Source: Archivesica marissinica | Lineage: Eukaryota > Mollusca > Bivalvia > Venerida > Vesicomyidae | Direction: 5' to 3' | Length of the DNA stretch: 64,000 nt | Assembly: GCA_014843695.1 (NCBI GenBank) | Contig: CM026393.1 | Location: 8,930,740 to 8,994,739 of the forward strand | Part shown: positions 45,006 to 55,727 of the stretch, in pieces | Position numbering within the stretch: the stretch's first letter is position 1 | How the letters are laid out: every line of letters starts with the position of its first letter | Notes under the pieces: model-generated | Told to the model about the DNA's origin: nothing | The model's input: only the letters and a program-made list of their open reading frames with translations | Databases searched by the model: none | Program-made: the position numbers and the translations under genes

Positions 45006-45290
45006 ACGGATCTGTAGTCCAGTGGTAACACGCTGGACTAGTAATCCAGGGATCGCAGGTTATATCCCTCGTCTGACCCTAATAAAATTCACATTCTTTC
45101 AGATGGGACTTTAAACTGAGGTATTGTGTCGGTGCTGTACACCGTGCACGTAAAAGAACCAGAGGAGGCTCTGGAATGGGTCTCTATCTGTATTACTGCA
45201 CTATCCTCCAAAAATCTAAAATGACTAATCTCTTCAGGAAGCGTCGCTCATATGGGCAACCGGTAGCGACAATAAATAAATGTAAAACAC
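45006..45290 (+). mobile_element. tRNA-derived SINE, family B, full length
   Basis: Head ACGGATCTGTAGTCCAGTGG with a tRNA-like A box and a degenerate B box (TCGCAGGTTATATCCC). The body holds the segment expanded at 27046-27634. The 3' end GGGCAACCGGTAGCGACAAT is followed by AAATAAA. Confidence 0.87.
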
Positions 45291-45410
45291 ACAAAAAAAC
45301 GTTTAAGTAAAATGAGAAAAAGAAATGGTAATGTATCCCCCAGGCACTCATACATGACACAAGTCACACAATGCTAATCCCCTTGCTTATGAAGGATGTA
45401 CCTCAAGCTC

Positions 45411-46050
45411 AATAATATTCTTAGAACAGTTTGTCCAGATGGTTTCCAAACAGCTGGGGTAGTCAAACATAACCAATAATATTCTTAGAACAGTTTGTCC
45501 AGATGGTTTCCAAACAGCTGGGGTAGTCAAACATAACCAATAATATTCTTAGAACAGTTTGTCCAGATGGTTTCCAAACAGCTGGGGTAGTCAAACATAA
45601 CCAATAATATTCTTAGAACAGTTTGTCCAGATGGTTTCCAAACAGCTGGGGTAGTCAAACATAACCAATAATATTCTTAGAACAGTTTGTCCAGATGGTT
45701 TCCAAACAGCTGGGGTAGTCAAACATAACCAATAATATTCTTAGAACAGTTTGTCCAGATGGTTTCCAAACAGCTGGGGTAGTCAAACATAACCAATAAT
45801 ATTCTTAGAACAGTTTGTCCAGATGGTTTCCAAACAGCTGGGGTAGTCAAACATAACCAATAATATTCTTAGAACAGTTTGTCCAGATGGTTTCCAAACA
45901 GCTGGGGTAGTCAAACATAACCAATAATATTCTTAGAACAGTTTGTCCAGATGGTTTCCAAACAGCTGGGGTAATCAAACATAACCAATAATATTCTTAG
46001 AACAGTTTGTCCAGATGGTTTCCAAACAGCTGGGGTAATCAAACATAACC
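45411..46050 (+). repeat. 64-bp tandem repeat, 10 copies
   Basis: Unit AATAATATTCTTAGAACAGT then TTGTCCAGATGGTTTCCAAA and a GGGGTAGTCAAACATAACC end. Copies are almost identical; the last two share GGTAATC in place of GGTAGTC, showing local spread of a variant. Confidence 0.96.
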
Positions 46051-46152
46051 AACAAATAAATCAATAGAAATCCTCACCAACCTCACTACCAAATATTGAC
46101 AATGCTATGCAAAATGTTCTGAAAAGAACTACTAAACAGACAACTATTTGCT

Positions 46153-47451
46153 ATTAACCCATTCAACACAAGTAACTGACATGGACTGGTGCATGATATT
46201 AACCCATTCAACACCAAGTAACTGACATGGACTGGTGCATGATATTAACCCATTCAACACCAAGTAACTGACATGGACTGGTGCATGATATTAACCCATT
46301 CAACACCAAGTAACTGACATGGACTTGTGCAGGATATTAACCCATTCAACAGCAAGTAACTGACATGGACTGGTGCATGACATTAACACATTCAACACCA
46401 AGTAACTGACATGGACTGGTGCATGATATTAATACATTCAACACCAAGTAACTGACATGGACTGGTGCATGATATTAACACATTCAACACCAAGTAACTG
46501 ACATGGACTGGTGCATGATATTAACCCATTCAACACAAGTAACTGACATGGACTGGTGCATGATATTAACCCATTCAACAGCAAGTAACTGACATGGACT
46601 GGTGCATGACATTAACACATTCAACACCAAGTAACTGACATGAACTGGTGCATGATATTAACACATTCAACACCAAGTAACTGACATGGACTGGTGCATG
46701 ATATTAACACATTCAACACCAAGTAACTGACATGAACTGGTGCATGATATTAACACATTCAACACCAAGTAACTGACATGGACTGGTGCATGATATTAAC
46801 ACATTCAACACCAAGTAACTGACATGAACTGGTGCATGATATTAACACATTCAACACCAAGTAACTGACATGGACTGGTGCATGATATTAACACATTCAA
46901 CACCAAGTAACTGACATGAACTGGTGCATGATATTAACACATTCAACACCAAGTAACTGACATGGACTGGTGCATGATATTAACACATTCAACACCAAGT
47001 AACTGACATGAACTGGTGCATGATATTAACACATTCAACACCAAGTAACTGACATGGACTGGTGCATGATATTAACACATTCAACACCAAGTAACTGACA
47101 TGAACTGGTGCATGATATTAACACATTCAACACCAAGTAACTGACATGGACTGGTGCATGATATTCACCCATTCAACCCCAAGTAACTGACATGGACTGG
47201 TGCATGACATTAACACATTCAACACCAAGTAACTGAAATGGACTGGTGCATGATATTTTCAGACCAATAAATTAATAAGAAAATTACATTTGGACCAGTT
47301 CATTTATCAAAATGGGTAATTTTTGTCTAAAAATAGTCATATTACTGGCAAAATGTACAGATCCTGATGAGACGGCTCATCACGACCCGGCTCATCTGGA
47401 TCTACACTTTTTGTAAGTCTATTTAGAGGCCAGTAGTGTTGAAAGGGTTAA
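46153..47451. mobile_element. TTAA MITE with one end expanded into a 46-bp array
   Basis: The right part (47268-47451) matches the MITE at 38991-39233, including CGGCTCATCTGGATCTACAC and the end GTGTTGAAAGGGTTAA. The left end, TTAACCCATTCAACACCAAG plus 26 further bases, is repeated about 24 times (46153-47268). Between about 46620 and 47150 the copies alternate strictly between CATGGACTGG and CATGAACTGG, a 92-bp higher-order repeat. Confidence 0.9.
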
Positions 47452-47886
47452 AGGTGTTACATTGGCCTTTAACACAATTACACCAGAATGAATAGAGGTC
47501 TTCAACAATACATGTATCGTTTCGCAGGTAATTATTTTATAGTGTCGCTGTGAAAAACAACAGTAATTATAAAACGATACCTCGAAGTCCCGCCAACGAC
47601 GAGGCAAAAACCACGCCAAAAATAAACACCATGCTGCCATTTTTAACGTGACAAACTAATGTGGCGCTTGTTGCCCAGAAAAGGCGTATTCGTGATTGGC
47701 GAATTCATTTGGCGGTTTGTTAGCTTGGCGTACCTGTGCATATTTAAAATTGGCACTTTGGAGCATTGAGAGCAAGACATGGCACAAATCAGCCATCATA
47801 GATTTTAGCAGTTGACATAAAAAGACATACATTACATTGTTGGAGGCATACATTACAATGTTACAGGCATTCATTACCCCAGTGGC

Positions 47887-47939
47887 TACTGCTGCCATGT
47901 CAAACTGTTCTCCAGAAGTCAGTGCTTTCTCAAGTACTT
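47887..47939 (-). CDS. Prominin-like exon 2
   Basis: A 53-nt exon from acceptor TTTTTGTTACAG to donor GGG|GTAATG. It completes the codon begun by exon 1 and ends in phase 0, matching exon 3. It encodes EVLEKALTSGEQFDMAAVAT plus G, corresponding to the short extracellular segment between the prominin N-terminus and the first span. Weak alone; support comes from phase agreement and position. Confidence 0.65.
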
Positions 47940-47974
47940 CTGTAACAAAAAGCAATCATCAGAATATAGAGCTG

Positions 47975-48500
47975 TCAGTCACAGGTGTAATACATGTACC
48001 TTAGTACAGAATACTGGGGAGATGGTAGGTGGAGTCACAGGTGTAATACATGTACCTTAGTACAGAATACTGGGGGGATGGTAGGTGGAGTCACAGGTGT
48101 AATACATGTACCTTAGTACAGAATACTGGGGGGATGGTAGGTGGAGTCACAGGTGTAATACATGTACCTTAGTACAGAATACTGGGGGGATGGTAGGTGG
48201 AGTCACAGGTGTAATACATGTACCTTAGTACAGAATACTGGGGAGATGGTAGGTGGAGTCACAGGTGTAATACATGTACCTTAGTACAGCATACTGGGGG
48301 GATGGTAGGTGGAGTCACAGGTGTAATACATGTACCTTAGTACAGAATACTGGGGGGATGGTAGGTGGAGTCACAGGTGTAATACATGTACCTTAGTACA
48401 GAATACTGGGAGGATGGTAGGTGGAGTCACAGGTGTAATACATGTACCTTAGTACAGAATACTGGGGAGATGGTAGGTGGAGTCACAGGTGTAATACAAT
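47975..48500 (+). repeat. 56-bp tandem repeat, about 9 copies
   Basis: Unit GTCACAGGTGTAATACATGT then ACCTTAGTACAGAATACTGG and GGAGATGGTAGGTGGA. It begins about 35 bp from the acceptor of prominin exon 2, within intron 1. Confidence 0.94.
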
Positions 48501-49020
48501 CAATTAGGGCCCACATGTATCCGCTATTAGAAGTATTTATTCTCAAAACAAATTAAGTACTGTAAAAGGTATTCTTTTCAGCTTTGACATTAACTCTATT
48601 CAAAAACTGTAGACATGGAAATCTTGATTTATAGAGTTCTAAGTAAGACACAATGATCAAGTTAACAGCTGTTAAAACTTAAAGTTATTGACCTATCATA
48701 TGATGCACAATGTAAACCTTTACCCCATTGAAACATAGGCTTATAAAAGTAAACTAAAGTGTTTGTTTATTATAGTGTTTGACCCTATTGAAAGGGCCAG
48801 CCATTACCGACTTATGAAACCTTTTTTTTACTTCCCGAATCCTATGCTTGAAGGTCAGGCACCAAACTGGTAGGCAATTGGTAACCATTATTCAACTAGC
48901 TTGCGGCTCACCAACCGGCATTTTATCAGAACAATCCCTAACGAGGTTCGAACCGTAGACGGACGCGCATAACCACTAGGCCACGGAGATGCATCTCCAT
49001 ACATACATCATTATCAATGG
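48500..49020. other. Intronic stretch with a tRNA-like SINE remnant (about 48900-48995, minus)
   Basis: GGTTCGAACC and ACCACTAGGCCACGG are inverted B-box- and A-box-like pieces at 48953-48990. The remainder has no recognised feature. Confidence 0.5.
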
Positions 49021-49022
49021 AT

Positions 49023-50825
49023 AGGCAGTCAGCATATCTACAGATACCCTAACTCAGTCAGCATATCTACAGATACCCTAACTCCACCAGCATATCTACA
49101 GATACCCTAACTCCACCAGCATATCTACAGATACCCTAACTCCACCAGCATATCTACAGATACCCTAACTCAGTCAGCATATCTACAGATACCCTAACTC
49201 CACCAGCATATCTACAGATACCCTAACTCCACCAGCATATCTACAGATACACTAACTCAGTCAGCATATCTACAGATACCCTAACTCCACCAGCATATCT
49301 ACAGATACCCTAACTCAGTCAGCATATCTAATGATACCCTAACTCCACCAGCATATCTACAGATACCCTAACTCCACCAGCATATCTACAGATACCCTAA
49401 CTCCACCAGCATATCTACAGATACCCTAACTCCACCAGCATATCTACAGATACCCTAACTCAGTCAGCATATCTACAGATACCCTAACTCCACCAGCATA
49501 TCTACAGATACCCTAACTCCACCAGCATATCTACATATACCCTAACTCAGTCAGCATATCTACAGATACCCTAACTCCACCAGCATATCTACAGATACCC
49601 TAACTCCACCAGCATATCTACAGATACCCTAACTCAGTCAGCATATCTAATGATACCCTAACTCCACCAGCATATCTACAGATACCCTAACTCCACCAGC
49701 ATATCTACAGATACCCTAACTCCACCAGCATATCTACAGATACCCTAACTCCACCAGCATATCTACAGATACCCTAACTCAGTCAGCATATCTACAGATA
49801 CCCTAACTCCACCAGCATATCTACAGATACCCTAACTCAGTCAGCATATCTAATGATACCCTAACTCCACCAGCATATCTACAGATACCCTAACTCCACC
49901 AGCATATCTACAGATACCCTAACTCCACCAGCATATCTACAGATACCCTAACTCCACCAGCATATCTACAGATACCCTAACTCAGTCAGCATATCTACAG
50001 ATACCCTAACTCCACCAGCATATCTACAGATACCCTAACTCAGTCAGCATATCTACAGATACCCTAACTCCACCAGCATATCTACAGATACCCTAACTCC
50101 ACCAGCATATCTACAGATACCCTAACTCAGTCAGCATATCTACAGATACCCTAACTCCACCAGCATATCTACAGATACCCTAACTCCACCAGCATATCTA
50201 CAGATACCCTAACTCCACCAGCATATCTACAGATACCCTAACTCAGTCAGCATATCTACAGATACCCTAACTCCACCAGCATATCTACAGATACCCTAAC
50301 TCCACCAGCATATCTACAGATACCCTAACTCCACCAGCATATCTACAGATACCCTAACTCCACCAGCATATCTACTGATACCCTAACTCAGTCAGCATAT
50401 CTACAGATACCCTAACTCCACCAGCATATCTACAGATTCCCTAACTCCACCAGCATATCTACATATACCCTAACTCAGTCAGCATATCTACAGATACCCT
50501 AACTCAGTCAGCATATCTACAGATACCCTAACTCCACCAGCATATCTACAGATACCCTAACTCCACCAGCATATCTACAGATACCCTAACTCAGTCAGCA
50601 TATCTACAGATACCCTAACTCCACCAGCATATCTACATATACCCTAACTCAGTCAGCATATCTACAGATACCCTAACTCAGTCAGCATAGCTACAGATAC
50701 CCTAACTCCACCAGCATATCTACAGATACCCTAACTCAGTCAGCATATCTACAGATACCCTAACTCCACCAGCATATCTACAGATACCCTAACTCAGTCA
50801 GCATATCTACAGATACCCTAACTCC
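49023..50825 (+). repeat. 29-bp satellite array, about 62 copies, two variants
   Basis: Unit CAGCATATCTACAGATACCC then TAACTCCAC or TAACTCAGT. The two 3' variants are interspersed, and the rare ATCTAATGATACC form recurs at 49327, 49647 and 49849, suggesting block duplication of about 11 and 7 units. Confidence 0.96.
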
Positions 50826-50829
50826 ACAC

Positions 50830-51410
50830 ACACATTACTGGGAATGTTGGAAAAGGGTCATAGTCTCTTTATGTATTTTCTTCTTAAAACGGAGAAAGAA
50901 AACTATAATTCATATGTTTGCAAATTTATATTCATTAAATTGGATAGTCCGATCTGATAGTAATAAATTGCAAATAAAACTGCACAATGGTGAAGAATCA
51001 ATTTAAAATATATTATACAGCCACTAGAGCTGGGATGAGTAATCAGGTACCTGGGTAAAGTGTTGGGTAATACTGCTATTCGGGTACAAAATCTATATCT
51101 GCTACACGACCGCCATTATAGAATATTTTAGCACAAACAGAACATATACATTTCATGGTGATCAACAATTGAATACAATCTATTACCTGTATATGTAGCA
51201 TGACTTGATTCAAGTGAATTAGTAAACTGAGATACTGCATGCATCAATTCAATTCAAATTTTATTTATTGTCGCAGTTTTTACAAACGAATAACATTAGC
51301 ATTATAGCTATTTACCGACGTATATACTCTAGTTACTTCGTATATAGCTGTAAGCATGTAGCTATACTTTTAAGTTGACTGTGTCTGAAACTCAAGTGTG
51401 GTATTCCAAC
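50830..51410. other. Intronic AT-rich region
   Basis: No gene or array is seen. A SINE-tail-like TTTTATTTATTGTCGC occurs near 51258. Confidence 0.4.
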
Positions 51411-51414
51411 TGAA

Positions 51415-51625
51415 CAGGTTATATTAATGCAACCTGTGTTCGATCCTTGGACCGGGAAGTATGTGAGACGGTCGCCAGATCGGACGGTGGGTTTTCTCCA
51501 AGTACTCCGGTTTACTCCCACACGAATGACTACATATACGCTTTCATCCGCGCCAACGAGAGTTATTAAGATAAGTTGTTAGAAGTTGCTTCGTAAAATA
51601 AATAAACTTTAAACTTTAAACAGGT
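51415..51625 (+). mobile_element. SINE family A, 5'-truncated copy
   Basis: Matches 18444-18650 from the B box (GTTCGATCCTTGGACCGGGA) to the 3' end, including GTACTCCGGTTTACTCCCAC and the A-rich tail. The A-box half is missing. Confidence 0.82.
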
Positions 51626-51876
51626 TATAGTTAACATGGTTCATAGTTACCCATCATATACAATTATATAGACCTATCTGTTATCACTAACTTGGGTACC
51701 AGCTATAAAAAATCAACAACATTTTAATATATTGTTCTGTATTGGGCTCAGCTCTATCCTGCATATATTCCATTTGGTTTTCTGGCAGTCTGGGATCAAT
51801 GCTAACTAGTTCCACACTTGGCTTTTGACATAATGGTTACTGGCAGCCATGATGGAGGTCGAGGGAAGAATGAAAG

Positions 51877-52172
51877 ATTGTGTGTTTTATGTTTATTTAT
51901 CGTCGCTACCGGTTGCCCATATGAGCGAAGCCTCCTGAAGAGATTAGTCATTTTAGATTTTTGGAGGATAGTGCACTGATACAGACAGAGAACTATTCCA
52001 GAGTCTCCTCTGGTTCTTTTACGTGCACAGTACCAACACGAGACCTTTAAGGTTTAAAGTCCCATCTGAAAGACTGTTAATTTTATTTGGGTCAGACGGG
52101 GTATCGAACCTGCGATCCCTGGATTACCAGTGCAGCATGTTACCACTGGACTGCAGATCCGTCTGTAAAAAT
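51877..52172 (-). mobile_element. SINE family B, full-length inverted copy
   Basis: Reverse complement of the element at 45006-45290 over its full length, ending with GACTGCAGATCCGTCT at the head side. Confidence 0.87.
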
Positions 52173-52284
52173 GAAAGACAACTGTGATGTCAAGTATATA
52201 CATTTATGACAAGGGACGTAATGACCGTGATTACCCTGGTACCCGGAGGTAATAAATAGATTTTGGGTATGAAATTATTAGTTC

Positions 52285-52515
52285 ATACAAATTTATTTTA
52301 CCTCCATTGCGAAACAAGTTCTTACAACTTATATTAATCACTCTCGAGAACTTATTCCGAATGAAATCCATCGTCACAAGGGAGAGAGAAGAGGCAATGT
52401 GGAATTTAAATGCCTTGTCTAAGGGCACAATCAGCGGGGCTCAAGCGGGGCTCAAGCAGGGCTCAAACTCCGGGCCTTTTGCACCTGAAGCGAACGTGCT
52501 ACCACTGCACTATCA
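52285..52515 (-). mobile_element. SINE family D, inverted copy with a local tandem GGGGCTCAAGC
   Basis: Matches 61465-61695 in reverse: GAAATCCATCGTCACAAGGG, the GGGCACAATC block and a tRNA-like head (CTATCACAACTTCCAC side). The short GGGGCTCAAGC unit is repeated three times near 52437-52463. Confidence 0.83.
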
Positions 52516-52787
52516 CAACTTCCACAACGGGTAATATGAAATTATTACCTGTCCCCAGCGCTAACCACCACTACGCAAAGTTACTGAACATAGAAAATTA
52601 CAGATATAAATAAATAAAAATCAAAGAAATTAGATATTTGCTTTTTAAATCCGTGTTTAATAACTTTACATTTGTAAAATAATATTAAAAGCACATTAAA
52701 GGAATTATATTTAAATATCGTTAACACTTCCATAAATGCAACATCGTGACAGTGATCCCACTCGTCATAATGTGGACAATAAATACA

Positions 52788-53483
52788 TAGAGTGGTGGAA
52801 CCTATGCTCGGCGTAAATCCCACATATAATGACCAGTATAAAATGTTAATTGCACTTGCCGTATATTATTATTTTCTTAAGTTGTGAAAACAACTTTCAA
52901 AAAACTCTTGTTGACAGTTTTAGCTTCATCATGTGACCTTGCTGCTCAATACAGCTATCACAACGGTGTCGGTCGGCACCCGTTTATATGTGGAACTGAA
53001 GACTTCAGGGCACCTATGCACGGCGTACTTGTTAATTTTTATTTATCCACCATAACTTGTTGAATATCCTATTTTGATATAGTACATCATTGAATAAAAA
53101 CACTTATTGGTCTTAATCAGAAATGGTATAGAAACTATGTTTCGGGTTAGGTGTAGATTTTTTTTAATTCGGATAGCTACCTGAATTACTCATACACCAT
53201 ATCAGTTTCGGTGGAAATATTCTCCCAATGATTTGCTTGTTTATATTCGTCTGCTGGACCAGTCATGTGACAGTTGCATCAGTCTACCGATACACTCAAC
53301 GGAATGCTATTGAACCATGCTTCAGCTCTGTCAGCGAAATTAGCCTAGAACTATAGAGTGGTGGAACCTATGCTCGGCGTATTCCTATGCTCAGTGTATT
53401 TTCCATTTTCATCCGTATTTAAAATATTTATATGAAAATACACCGAGCATAGGAATACGCCGATAATAGGTTCCACCACTCTA
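52788..53483. mobile_element. Transposon-like segment with TAGAGTGGTGGAACC ends, containing a palindromic MITE
   Basis: Begins TAGAGTGGTGGAACCTATGC at 52788 and ends with its near inverse at 53483. Its interior (52815-53270) is repeated at about 62727-63478. From 53354 to 53483 lies a 130-bp foldback whose two arms of about 48 bp are close inverted repeats around an AT-rich centre. Confidence 0.7.
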
Positions 53484-53716
53484 CCTCTACGAACCAAATA
53501 TATACATCGGAGACAATATATTGCATACTCAATACCGTCCTTATCAATTCATTAAACCAAAAAAAAAGAATGACGGAAAGTTTATTTTATTACCTCCCTT
53601 TATATTTAGTAATTTTATTTAAATAAAGACAAAACTGGTGGGGGTAGCAAACAAATAAAGGGAAACAAAACCATAACCTCCTTGATGGACGTCATAATTT
53701 GTATTCTAATTCTCAC

Positions 53717-53891
53717 CCCATTGGAAAGGAATTGCTGACTGAATTACATCTTGTATCACGTTCGATAAGAACGCAAGCCACCAGGAATCTGTCACTTCAT
53801 TTTTCAACGCTGGTATTGTATATGTTGCGCCAAAAATGGCAGTAACTTGCAATATCGAAATAAGCCACAGCACGACAAACAATTTCTTCAT
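53717..53891 (-). CDS. Prominin-like exon 1 (signal peptide)
   Basis: ATG at 53891 opens 58 codons plus one base, ending at donor G|GTGAGA. The first 21 residues (KKLFVVLWLISILQVTAIFG) are a clear signal peptide. The rest contains WWLAFLSNVIQDVIQSAIPF, a helical segment like the one preceding the first span in prominins. The split codon is completed by exon 2 at 47939. Reading on past the donor meets a stop after two codons, as expected for an intron. Confidence 0.7.
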
Positions 53892-54555
53892 TTTGTGTCA
53901 TAAATGAACATAAAGTAAAAATAAAACAGACGAAATAATTTCTACATTCAGCTGCTTGTCAGCTTTTTGTCGCCATTTTAGGTCAGTGAGGACCAATAAG
54001 AACATCCGTTTAAACAGAAGTTCGCAAGGCGGGAAATTTGGCTTCACGGCGAGCAGTCGCTCAGACTAATATCGACGGCGGTCTAAATGCCGTCCAAAAC
54101 GTCCTTATGTTGAAAAGTACTATTCTCAGTAGGCTGTGGTGAGACAGGCGTGATGAGGTGAGCGTGACCAGTAAGGTGGGCGTGATGAGGTAGATGTGAT
54201 GAGGTCCGTAAGACTAGCTCTACTCGCAATAGTGTTAAACATACTGATATGTGCAATGATAAAACTTGCTTGGTCTCAATCTTTCTGATAGGTAGACCCA
54301 AGTACAGACTCAACCAATTATAGCAAATTAGCAATTGAGTTTGAGACTTGAGAACATATAATCGGTATATAAGTGATCCATGGCAGTATACAATATTGAC
54401 ACATATCATATTTGTTAGGATGTTTTAATAAGCCAGTAGCTTGTATCGACATGTTGCATACTAGTTAGAATTACATAACATTGTATATACATAAAATCGC
54501 TATACCTTGTACCGATTGGAGTGAAATCCAATAATTAAGCTTTTAGCTTTTATTT
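53892..54555. other. Upstream region of the prominin-like gene
   Basis: Probable promoter and 5' untranslated region; no core element is identified. A GTGAGCGTGACC/GTGGGCGTGATG-type imperfect repeat occurs near 54157-54205. Confidence 0.35.
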
Positions 54556-54559
54556 ATTT

Positions 54560-54735
54560 TTTATTATTATTTAAGTTTATCTAACGTCGCTACAGGATGC
54601 CCATTTGAGTCACGGGCAGTTTACCTAACAACACCTCCTGGGCAGTTAACCAATACTTGGTGCACCAACCTCCGTAAGAAACTGCCAACGTTATCATAAT
54701 TATATAGAGACACTGTCTGAGTGAGGCTTTTATTT
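54560..54735 (-). mobile_element. SINE family C, truncated inverted copy
   Basis: Matches the inverted SINE at 59970-60232 over GGGCAGTTTACCTAACAACA and CCAACCTCCGTAAGAAACTG. The tRNA-like head is missing. Confidence 0.78.
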
Positions 54736-55727
54736 CAATCCACTTGTATTTATTGTGAACATAATTATCTGTTGTAATTATTATATGTTATATAATGTCG
54801 AATAAATATGCTTAAACCACTCAGACAAATGTTTGTGATAACTAGGTGCTTATTAGACCAATAAAGACCGTAGACAGGGGCGTAGCTATGCGTTTTGGGT
54901 ATGTAGACCCGACTAATAAATTGAGCACCGAAGTCACGATGGTGTTGGCGGGGTCTGGGGGCATGTTCTCCCACACAACTTTTGATTCCTTGAACGTCGG
55001 TGGTGCACTCTGACGCATTTTAATGTACGCTTTAGACGTTCATTTTTCAAAATGACACCAAAATGTGTCTAAAATTGTTATACACATATATGAAAGTATA
55101 TATATATATACACAGTGACTACAAAAATATACGATCGCGTCGTGAGATATATGGCCGCTGGTCAGGATTCTATACCATACAGACATATCAATAATACCTA
55201 CTCAATACCTTTTTATTTCATTTTTGGCCTATTTGAATTTTGATTGTCTGTGCCTTATACGAGCTACACACATGCGGATACAAAACATTGTATTGCTAAG
55301 ACTTATGGCTTTCAATGACCATTGGTATTTTGGTATTGTTCATCTCGTGAAAAACTAAGCATAGCTTAGATTCGTATATGATCCAAAGATAACAATAAAT
55401 TTACAAGTAAATATTCATAAAGGGAGGTAATTTAAACATACATGTACTAATACTATTGCATTTTAAATCTCGACTTAAAATCTGAATATATTATTAATAT
55501 TATAATGGAAATACACGACATTAATCCCAATGACAGCATTATCCGCTCGTTGGCATAATATATAAATGACCACAGACATTGGTTCTGAATCAATTCAATA
55601 TACCGGACACAAACCACAAACCAACGTGTTATCGGAGCACGTCTACATACAATACCAAGCCACTATCGAAACACGAACTAAAGATATATTCTTAGTATGG
55701 CAGTCCAACATAATAATTCTCCAGCAT

